Below, piece after piece: positions 8,551 through 14,900 of a stretch of 64,000 bases of DNA (position 1 is its first letter; every line of letters starts with the position of its first letter). Source of the stretch: Bacteroidaceae bacterium (GTDB lineage: Bacteria; Bacteroidota; Bacteroidia; Bacteroidales; Bacteroidaceae); contig JAGCDQ010000034.1 in assembly GCA_017651245.1 (NCBI GenBank), forward strand, positions 40,715-104,714. The letters run 5' to 3'. Below the pieces are notes generated by a model. The model was given only the letters and a program-made list of their open reading frames with translations. It made no database searches and was not told the DNA's origin. Made by a program: the position numbers and the translations under genes.

Positions 8551-10069
8551 AATTCTTGTGAATGACCTTTCGGATATTGCCGTTGGCATCACGCACGATG
8601 TCAATCATGCCAAAGCGGTAGAGCAACTGGTCTGTTCCCGTGGTCACCTCGTTCACATCCGATGTGATGGGAAGTACGGTGAAATCGAACGATGCATAGC
8701 CACCATTGATGGCTATGTTCGTAATCGGTTTGGACATCAGCGTCGTGCCATCGATATTGTCATGATACAGGGTGGCAGCCGGATCCGACGTGTTGGTCAG
8801 CGAGTTATTCTCCTGAAAAGGATATGCCCATCCATTTGTTCCCTGCTCCAAATTATTGTTGCCATAGAAGATAGTATAACGCTTGATGAGGAAAGTGTTG
8901 GTAGTTTCTTTCGTACTCGTCCAGACAGAGGGGTCAAAGTCAATATGGAAGATCAGGATGCCTTTGCCTGGAAGTGATTCATCCCAACCCAACGGTTGGC
9001 GGTTCTCCACGATGTAATACTCGTTCTCATATCCTTCGTTACGGATAAGATAGGCACGGTCTTCGTCTTCCAATGCAGGCATATCGACGATGGATGTCGT
9101 CTCTTTCAGTTCGATGGGTGTGAGCCATCCCATCAACCAACGTTCGTGGGCAGAGTAAGCGGCAGGTTGGAAACCACCACCATTGTAGTTGCCAGAATCC
9201 ATGAGGTCCCAGTGGTCTAACAGCTTAAGACCCTGATAGTAAAAATCGGGGAATCCGAAACAATGGGTGTATTCGTGACAGATGGTGCCAAAGGTGGAGT
9301 AGGTGTCTTCTTTGCTCAGTTCCGCCAAGGCACAGTAGCAGTCGACCAGATAGTCATTGCCGTCATAAGAAACAGGGATGGGGTCACAATAGACTCCCTG
9401 TTGGCGATCCTTTAAGTGTTCACTCATCCACCACTGGTGAGGCCATATCAATTGGGAATACTCTCCAGGATTATAGTCGTTCATGCCCTGACCTGCATAG
9501 ATGATTAGCACCTGGTTGACGTAGCCGTCACCATTCCAGTCGTACTTGCCCCAGTCTATTTGAGAATCCCGATTGAGTATATCCATGATGTCCTCAACCA
9601 GATACTGCGAGTTCTCATCATCCGTATGAGTGCTGGCGTACTTCTCGACATCGCCAATGACCTGTACATATACCAAGTCGAAGATGACGTTGAATTCACC
9701 ATAGCTCTGATCAAGGAAATAGTCATGGACAGAACCCTTGAAAGGCTCCTCGTACAATTCCTTGCCATTGAAAATCTTGTTCCATTGCTCCAATGTGGCA
9801 TCTTCGTCTCCTGCGAACTGGCGATCGTTGAAAGCCGCCATGACAACCAGCTGGTGACGCTCCCCATGATAGAAGTTGCCACCCGGTGTTCTGCTCACAC
9901 TGCCTCCACGGCGAAGCTGCATGCTCTCAGGACGTGGCGTACCACGCCGACAACCCTGCGGCGATATGATTTCTTGCGCATTGGCTGTGGGAGTAAGCAG
10001 CGACAGCAGCATCAGGAGCATTGCGATGGCAACGATGATGGGCTTGTGGTAAGAAAAGTTTCCTTGCAT
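8549..10069 (-). CDS. M6-family metalloprotease (immune inhibitor A-like), secreted
   Basis: The ATG at 10069 (MQGNFSYHKP) is preferred to the one at 10120 because the latter lies upstream of the promoter box at 10096-10103. A signal peptide ends TPTANAQE. The catalytic zinc site is HEYTHCFGFPDFYY (HExxHxxGxxD, the M6/metzincin form) near residue 262, followed by WDLMDSGNY, the Met-turn region. The M6 domain spans roughly residues 60-400. The C-terminus is shorter than in many M6 enzymes and does not show the YTIDGRKL-type tail seen in the neighbouring protease, so the export route is uncertain. It faces the C10 protease gene tail to tail. Confidence 0.87.
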   Translation of the reverse strand: MQGNFSYHKPIIVAIAMLLMLLSLLTPTANAQEIISPQGCRRGTPRPESMQLRRGGSVSRTPGGNFYHGERHQLVVMAAFNDRQFAGDEDATLEQWNKIFNGKELYEEPFKGSVHDYFLDQSYGEFNVIFDLVYVQVIGDVEKYASTHTDDENSQYLVEDIMDILNRDSQIDWGKYDWNGDGYVNQVLIIYAGQGMNDYNPGEYSQLIWPHQWWMSEHLKDRQQGVYCDPIPVSYDGNDYLVDCYCALAELSKEDTYSTFGTICHEYTHCFGFPDFYYQGLKLLDHWDLMDSGNYNGGGFQPAAYSAHERWLMGWLTPIELKETTSIVDMPALEDEDRAYLIRNEGYENEYYIVENRQPLGWDESLPGKGILIFHIDFDPSVWTSTKETTNTFLIKRYTIFYGNNNLEQGTNGWAYPFQENNSLTNTSDPAATLYHDNIDGTTLMSKPITNIAINGGYASFDFTVLPITSDVNEVTTGTDQLLYRFGMIDIVRDANGNIRKVIHKN

Positions 10070-10095
10070 AGTAGTTGTTATTATTAAATCTGCTG

Positions 10096-10103
10096 CAAAG
10101 GTA
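10096..10103 (-). promoter_or_regulatory. -7 box of M6 protease gene
   Basis: CAAAGGTA on the + strand reads TACCTTTG on the - strand, 27 bases before the chosen start codon. Confidence 0.65.
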
Positions 10104-10202
10104 CGAAAAATCCTCCACATCGTGGCGAAACGGAGGATTCTTTTGTGTCTTTTTAGGAGATTAGGTATTCATACCTTGTTCCCCCAAAAAGTTAGGGTTA
10201 TG

Positions 10203-11678
10203 TCATTCTTCCAACAACTGCTCCAGCGTCACACCTTTGCGCTGCCGGCCCTGCTTGTCGAAAACTACACTGAAGGGGGGAGCATAGAACTGGAACTTGG
10301 CGTCAAGGAACTTCCATTCTTCGTGCGTCACGTAGATGTGCTCGCCCTTGATGTTGTTCTTCTGCAGCCACTGTTCGGTAGATTCACGCGGACTGTCTTT
10401 CTCGTCGCAGATATAAAGGAAACGTACTGGAAGGTCTTTCATCTGCTCCACCCGCTCGCGCTCTTTCAGCATGTCAGCCCGGCAGGGACCGCAGTACATC
10501 CCCCAGAAATGGACCTGAAGGACATTCCCCTTATAGGGTGCAATGATGCGTTCGAAGATGGCGTCGCCCTCAGGAGAATTGGAGACTTCCTGTAGGGGCT
10601 GTCCCTCACGACTGATAACGTACTGGCGGTAGCGCTCAACAGCGTATTTTGCCACGATGGGATTGTTGAGGAAGGGAATGATGGCGGAGAAGGTGGCTGC
10701 CACGTTGTCAGGCGATGAATTCTCGTCAATCCGATCCTCGCGAAACGCATAATGAGAGAACACAATCTGATGCATCAAGTCAACATGGTTCAGGTTGTAT
10801 TGCGTATTGACCTTTTGCAAGACCCGTTGGAAGTCTTGTGTGTCAGGCTGGTCAGTCTTCAAGCTGCGTAAGTAGACGAGTTCTATCAGGGCGTAATACT
10901 CAATACGGTTAATCAGGTTATCGGAGTTCTGGACTCTGAACAGCATGGCAGGGTTGTCGAGCAGCCATTTCTCGCGAGCAGCGAGGAAATCGTAATATTC
11001 ATCCAACTTGGCTGTATCAGGGTTGAGAATGTACAACGTTCCTTCTGGTGTCATGTTATAGCGATAATTCTCCATCGTGGCCCAAAAAGGCTCTGCCAGC
11101 AGACTGGCGCCCAACACCTCCTTGACGAAGTCACTCGTGCCGGCAGGCAAAGGCAGATGGTCAGCCTCGATGTCGGCTATGATGGTATCCATCAGCCTAA
11201 CCATTTCTTGTTTCCATGCAGGAACCTCAGCCTTTGGCATACCTAGGACAAACAGTTCCCTGTCGCCAAAATACTGTCTTCTCAGCTTAGGCCACAGCTG
11301 ATTGATAGTCGCGCTTGTGCTGTGTCCAACGTAGGCAAGGCCTTCATCATCAACCTTTGTCGCATCCTTTGTTATCTCAAGCGTGTCGCCCACAGCCAGG
11401 AACATAAAGTCCATATCTATCACCCTAATGCTTTGAGAATGAAGCAAGGGAATGGTACCCTCAAAGCTACCGTCAGCTGCCACGGGAATGGAGAGGGTTT
11501 GTTCTTCATCGGAAAACAGGTTGAAGGTATTGACGGACAGGGTGTTCCACTCTCCTGCGGGCTTGTTCAGTATGCGTCCTTTTAATACTGCTGTTCCGCT
11601 TTGGAACAGCTTTGCATCAATGGCCTGCACTGTCAATGCAACGATTGCAAGCACTATGGTTATGGTGGTTTTCTTCAT
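10203..11678 (-). CDS. TlpA-like periplasmic thioredoxin-fold protein
   Basis: A signal peptide (ending VQAIDA) precedes ~340 residues of mostly helical, unassigned sequence. The C-terminal ~130 residues are a TlpA/AhpC-TSA thioredoxin domain with active site FWGMYCGPCRADM. This architecture is common in Bacteroidales thiol-disulfide oxidoreductases thought to reduce or shuffle disulfides in the periplasm. No promoter is visible in the 48 bases upstream, so it is probably cotranscribed with the flavodoxin gene; a redox role for the pair is an inference. Confidence 0.8.
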   Translation of the reverse strand: MKKTTITIVLAIVALTVQAIDAKLFQSGTAVLKGRILNKPAGEWNTLSVNTFNLFSDEEQTLSIPVAADGSFEGTIPLLHSQSIRVIDMDFMFLAVGDTLEITKDATKVDDEGLAYVGHSTSATINQLWPKLRRQYFGDRELFVLGMPKAEVPAWKQEMVRLMDTIIADIEADHLPLPAGTSDFVKEVLGASLLAEPFWATMENYRYNMTPEGTLYILNPDTAKLDEYYDFLAAREKWLLDNPAMLFRVQNSDNLINRIEYYALIELVYLRSLKTDQPDTQDFQRVLQKVNTQYNLNHVDLMHQIVFSHYAFREDRIDENSSPDNVAATFSAIIPFLNNPIVAKYAVERYRQYVISREGQPLQEVSNSPEGDAIFERIIAPYKGNVLQVHFWGMYCGPCRADMLKERERVEQMKDLPVRFLYICDEKDSPRESTEQWLQKNNIKGEHIYVTHEEWKFLDAKFQFYAPPFSVVFDKQGRQRKGVTLEQLLEE

Positions 11679-11726
11679 CTTTTATTTTAAAGAAGTGCAA
11701 TCTGACTATCATTAAGGAGAACAAAA

Positions 11727-12317
11727 TTACAGACGACTTGCTAATTCTTGAATCTTCTGCTTGGTCTCGTCAGTCTTCTGCTCGTCAATCTTGGCAGTGA
11801 CGGCACCCATGTTCTCTACTTTCCAGTAGTTGCAGATGTCGCGGAATTCAGCGGTGGCACCATCATAGACATTAGGTGAGTAGGAGGACATCAGCAGCGC
11901 CATCTTCTTGACCTTGGCAGGAGCATTCACGCAATACATGCGCTGGATGGGAGCCTGAATCTGAGCGCAGAGCGTGAAGTAGTAGATAGGCGCTGCCAGA
12001 ACCAGTGCCTCTGCCTCATTCATCAGCGGATAGAGCTCCTGCATGTCATCCTTCTGAATGCAAGCACCATTACCCTTGTTATGACAGTACTCGCACGCCA
12101 GACAGCCTGCAATCTTCTTCTTCGACACATTCACCAGTGTCACTTCATGGCCTGCTGCCTCAGCAGCCTTTTTGTACTCTTCCGCCATCCATGCGGTGTT
12201 GCCGTTTGCTCGTGGAGAGCCTTGTAAAATCAGGACTTTGCACTTCGTGCGAACATTCTCACACTCGGCAGAATCGGAGCAAGCTCCATTCTGCTCTCGT
12301 TTAATCGAATCTTTCAT
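11727..12317 (-). CDS. Flavodoxin-like NAD(P)H-dependent FMN reductase
   Basis: The ATG at 12317 (MKDSIKREQ) is used because the longer frame runs through its own promoter. The body begins KVLILQGSPRANGNT, the phosphate-binding loop of FMN reductases/flavodoxin-fold enzymes, then CLACEYCHNKGNGACIQKDDM, a Cys-rich loop seen in iron-sulfur flavoproteins and related quinone/azo-type reductases, and AAPIYYFTLCAQIQ, which contacts the isoalloxazine ring. Expected to be a cytoplasmic FMN-dependent oxidoreductase. Palindromes around its promoter suggest it is regulated. Confidence 0.85.
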   Translation of the reverse strand: MKDSIKREQNGACSDSAECENVRTKCKVLILQGSPRANGNTAWMAEEYKKAAEAAGHEVTLVNVSKKKIAGCLACEYCHNKGNGACIQKDDMQELYPLMNEAEALVLAAPIYYFTLCAQIQAPIQRMYCVNAPAKVKKMALLMSSYSPNVYDGATAEFRDICNYWKVENMGAVTAKIDEQKTDETKQKIQELASRL

Positions 12318-12340
12318 AATCGTATTTGTTTTAGTGTGAT

Positions 12341-12397
12341 TGCAATATTGCAGTGCAAAGATACAAAAATTCCCCCGTACCACCAACGGTACGGAGG
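12341..12397 (-). promoter_or_regulatory. Promoter and two palindromes of flavodoxin gene
   Basis: The -7 box TATCTTTG (CAAAGATA at 12356-12363) is flanked by two inverted repeats: TGCAATATTGCA at 12341-12352 close to the expected transcription start, and CCGTACC/GGTACGG at 12375-12394 (extended arms 12372-12397) over the spacer/-33 region. Their placement fits repressor operators. Confidence 0.5.
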
Positions 12398-12490
12398 AAA
12401 TTTTTTTATGATTATTTAGGAAAAAAGTTTCTTTTTCAGCCATTCACGCACAGCCGGTGACCATTAGCCTAAGCTGTTTTGATGAATTAT

Positions 12491-12538
12491 TTGCAAAGAT
12501 GGTGATAATTACCTGAATTATTGTTATCTTTGCATCGA
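12491..12538. promoter_or_regulatory. Promoter module, copy B, before PPC gene
   Basis: TATCTTTG at 12525-12532 faces the PPC-domain gene. The block is about 90% identical over 48 bases to the divergent promoter at 2004-2051, but here the left-facing box is degraded to CATCTTTG and no gene starts there. Confidence 0.7.
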
Positions 12539-12585
12539 CAATGGATCATTGTATCGTAAGAAATGATTGAAACAGGGCTATAAGT

Positions 12586-13026
12586 ATGGAATATAAAAAG
12601 ATTGGTGAAACATACTATGTCAGAATGGATCGAGGTGATGAAATCATCAGTAATCTCCTTGATATTTGCAGGAAAGAGTCCATTCCCTCAGCCATTTTCT
12701 CTGGCATCGGAGGATGCAGTAGTGCTGAGTTGCAGGTGTTCATCCCTGAGAGTGGCACTTTTGAGACCGAGAAGATTGAGGGGATGCTGGAACTGGTGTC
12801 TCTCAACGGTAATGTCGTTTCTGCTGATGACGGGCAGCTTTATCACCATACTCATGCCTTGTTTTCTTTCAAGAAGGACGGTCAGCATGGAATGGCAGGA
12901 GGACACCTGAAAGCAACAACGGTACTCTATACTGCCGAGATTGAACTGCGACCCACTGTTGGAGGTTCAATCGGGAGAAAGTTTGACCCTGAGACTGGGA
13001 CAGGATTCTGGAACTTCAAATCATGA
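12586..13026 (+). CDS. PPC (DUF296) domain protein
   Basis: The entire 146-residue protein matches the PPC/DUF296 fold: IPSAIFSGIGGCSSAEL, a central LVSLNGNVV strand, HTHALFSFKKDG with paired His residues that may bind metal, and GGHLKATTVLYTAEIEL. In plants this fold is fused to AT-hooks; bacterial members stand alone and are annotated as DNA-binding proteins, with little experimental support. No signal peptide is present. A small membrane protein gene follows after 22 bases on the same strand and may be cotranscribed. Confidence 0.82.
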   Translation: MEYKKIGETYYVRMDRGDEIISNLLDICRKESIPSAIFSGIGGCSSAELQVFIPESGTFETEKIEGMLELVSLNGNVVSADDGQLYHHTHALFSFKKDGQHGMAGGHLKATTVLYTAEIELRPTVGGSIGRKFDPETGTGFWNFKS

Positions 13027-13048
13027 TTTCCCAAAACTACCTCAACGA

Positions 13049-13249
13049 ATGAAACTCAAGAAACGAAAAATCAAGTATGCTGTTCTCTTTTTCCTCTGCT
13101 GGTTTGCCTTTTTAGTCTTTCTGGTGGATGGGGTGCTGAAATTCCAGACATTGGTTGACTATTTTGGCTCATACGCATTCGTGGAGATTGCGTTGTTGCT
13201 GTTGGTCATTCTCCCCACATGGGCAGTTTACAAATTGACAAAAGAATAA
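13049..13249 (+). CDS. Small two-helix membrane protein
   Basis: A 66-residue protein from the ATG at 13049: a strongly basic start (MKLKKRKIKY), a hydrophobic helix (VLFFLCWFAFLVFLV), a short loop, and a second helix (FVEIALLLLVILPTWAVY) ending in KLTKE. The longer upstream frame would overlap the PPC gene and is not used. No family recognised; its position right after the PPC gene suggests a shared transcript. Confidence 0.65.
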   Translation: MKLKKRKIKYAVLFFLCWFAFLVFLVDGVLKFQTLVDYFGSYAFVEIALLLLVILPTWAVYKLTKE

Positions 13250-13261
13250 AAAGAATCCGTT

Positions 13262-14035
13262 TCATGAGTCAAGCCAGCGTTTGACAGTGGCAACCTTGTC
13301 TTTGCTGACAATGATTTCCTCATCGGGGGCGGCAATCATGTGGATGCGCATCTTGCCGAGGAAATAGGTGGAGAGTTTTTGTACGGCAGCGGCGCTGATG
13401 ATGAACTGACGGTTGACACGCATGAAACGCTGGGGATCGAGCTGGCTCTCTATTTCTTCGAGGGTCATATTCAGGGTGTGATGCTTACCGGTATGCGTAC
13501 AGAGGCGCACCACGCCGTCGCGGATGGTGATGTGGCTCACCTTGCTGACGGGGATAATCAAGTATTCGTCACTGCGATAGGGTATGAGGAAACGTTCGCG
13601 ATAGCGGATGGTCTGACTTTTGACGGATTCTAAAAGTTGGGCGATAGCATCAGTCGTTGAGACAGAATTGACCATTGATGATTGAGAATTGACCATTGAC
13701 GTCACCTTTTCAAGTGCCGCATGCAGTTCCTCACTGTCAATAGGTTTCAGGAGATAGTCGATGCTGTTGAAACGGAAAGCTTGAACAGCATAGTGGTCGT
13801 AGGCTGTGGTGAAGATGACGGGGATGGATTCGGGTACCATTCGCAGCGACTCGAAACTGAGTCCGTCACCTAACTGGATGTCACTCAGTATCAGGTCAAC
13901 ATCAGCTTGGTCAGTGAAAAACGCCTTCACTTCAGCATTACTGGCACATACACCGACAATCTCATGCTCGTTTTCAATCATCCTCCGCAAGCGGTCGGCA
14001 TTGCTCTGTTCGTCTTCTATAATCAGTATTTTCAT
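13262..14035 (-). CDS. LytTR-family response regulator
   Basis: Start chosen at 14035 (MKILIIEDEQ), five bases after the kinase stop. Residues 1-118 form a receiver domain with acidic pocket ED at 7-8 and phosphorylatable Asp52 in LILSDIQLGD, plus TTAYDHYAVQAF and the conserved Lys in LLKPID. Residues ~155-257 form a LytTR DNA-binding domain (IPVSKVSHITIRDGVVRL; MRVNRQFIISAAAV). The linker contains MVNSQSSMVNS, encoded by a micro-repeat also found elsewhere in the window. Works with the adjacent histidine kinase; the outer-membrane barrel gene upstream is a plausible target or signal partner (inference). Confidence 0.92.
   Translation of the reverse strand: MKILIIEDEQSNADRLRRMIENEHEIVGVCASNAEVKAFFTDQADVDLILSDIQLGDGLSFESLRMVPESIPVIFTTAYDHYAVQAFRFNSIDYLLKPIDSEELHAALEKVTSMVNSQSSMVNSVSTTDAIAQLLESVKSQTIRYRERFLIPYRSDEYLIIPVSKVSHITIRDGVVRLCTHTGKHHTLNMTLEEIESQLDPQRFMRVNRQFIISAAAVQKLSTYFLGKMRIHMIAAPDEEIIVSKDKVATVKRWLDS
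13666..13700 (-). repeat. Micro-repeat in response-regulator linker
   Basis: Two units of GAATTGACCATTGA separated by a few bases lie in frame between the receiver and LytTR domains; on the coding strand they read MVNSQSSMVNS. Same family as 8346-8377 and 14857-14873. Confidence 0.65.
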
Positions 14036-14040
14036 CGTTT

Positions 14041-14829
14041 CTAACTCAATAGCGGTATTGTAACACAATAGTCCTCAGGGGAATTGTTGATGACCACCTT
14101 TTGCGAGGTCAACAGACGGTAACGTTCAGCTATGTTATGCTGTCCCACGTTGGTGCTCTCAGCAGTCGTGATGGGTTGCTTTCGGTTGCTCACACTGATA
14201 CGTTGTTCCTCTGTGGTCACGTTGATGATGAGCGGACGTGCCTGCGTGTGCTCATTGTGCTTGATGGCGTTTTCTATGAGCATCTGCAGGACAGCTGGTG
14301 GCAGTTTGCCCTGTTTGGCGGACACCTCTGGTGCTATCCTTACTTGAATTCCCTCGCCAAAGCGTTGCTGCAGGAGTGCAAGATAACGGTCGAGGAATGC
14401 CAATTCTTCTTGTAGCGTCACCTTGTCGTGGTCGAGATGTGACAATGTGTAGCGATACACCTTCGAGAGGTTCATCAGATAGTCCGATGCCTGTTTGGGA
14501 TCAACTTCTATCAGGTCTGCCAAGATGCTGAAATTGTTGAACACGAAGTGCGGACTCAACTGGTTCTCCAGTGCCTGCAGACGGAACTTGTCGCGCTCCC
14601 GCTCTGTCTTTTCACGTGAGCGCCAGTAGTACAGCGTCACCAGCGTCGTCACCAAACATGTGGCGATATAGTCCATCAGCACCATCCATGATGTCCAGGG
14701 CCATCCGTATTGCCACATTTCCCTGAAATCTTCATCAAGGATCAGCCACACAGCGTAGTAGAACATCAGTCCCACTGCCGACAGCCCCAGTACCAGGAGC
14801 ACTCCCTGTATGATTCGTTTCAGTTTCAT
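14041..14829 (-). CDS. LytS/YehU-type sensor histidine kinase
   Basis: A short (262-residue) kinase with two membrane helices (about residues 8-30 and 48-68) and almost no extracytoplasmic sensor loop. The His_kinase PF06580 motif is ALENQLSPHFVFNNFSIL with phospho-acceptor His94, and the ATPase N-box is LIENAIKHNEH. It lies five bases upstream of its LytTR partner. A -7 box (TAACTTTG, - strand) ends only five bases before the ATG, so a transcript from it would be leaderless or nearly so; read-through from the barrel gene is the alternative source. Confidence 0.9.
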   Translation of the reverse strand: MKLKRIIQGVLLVLGLSAVGLMFYYAVWLILDEDFREMWQYGWPWTSWMVLMDYIATCLVTTLVTLYYWRSREKTERERDKFRLQALENQLSPHFVFNNFSILADLIEVDPKQASDYLMNLSKVYRYTLSHLDHDKVTLQEELAFLDRYLALLQQRFGEGIQVRIAPEVSAKQGKLPPAVLQMLIENAIKHNEHTQARPLIINVTTEEQRISVSNRKQPITTAESTNVGQHNIAERYRLLTSQKVVINNSPEDYCVTIPLLS

Positions 14830-14833
14830 GTGG

Positions 14834-14873
14834 CAAAGTTACAAATAATTTACTATTTGACAATTGACAATTT
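14834..14873 (-). promoter_or_regulatory. Near-leaderless promoter of kinase gene, with micro-repeat
   Basis: CAAAGTTA at 14834-14841 reads TAACTTTG on the - strand, immediately before the kinase ATG. The -33 region coincides with the micro-repeat TTGACAATTGACAA at 14857-14870. Confidence 0.55.
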
Positions 14874-14900
14874 ATGTTTTTTTATTTTGTCACCACTTCA

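Noticed and set aside
8468-8977. A 169-codon + strand frame opposite the M6 protease
   Set aside because: It overlaps a shared terminator and the catalytic gene on the other strand; no promoter or domain.
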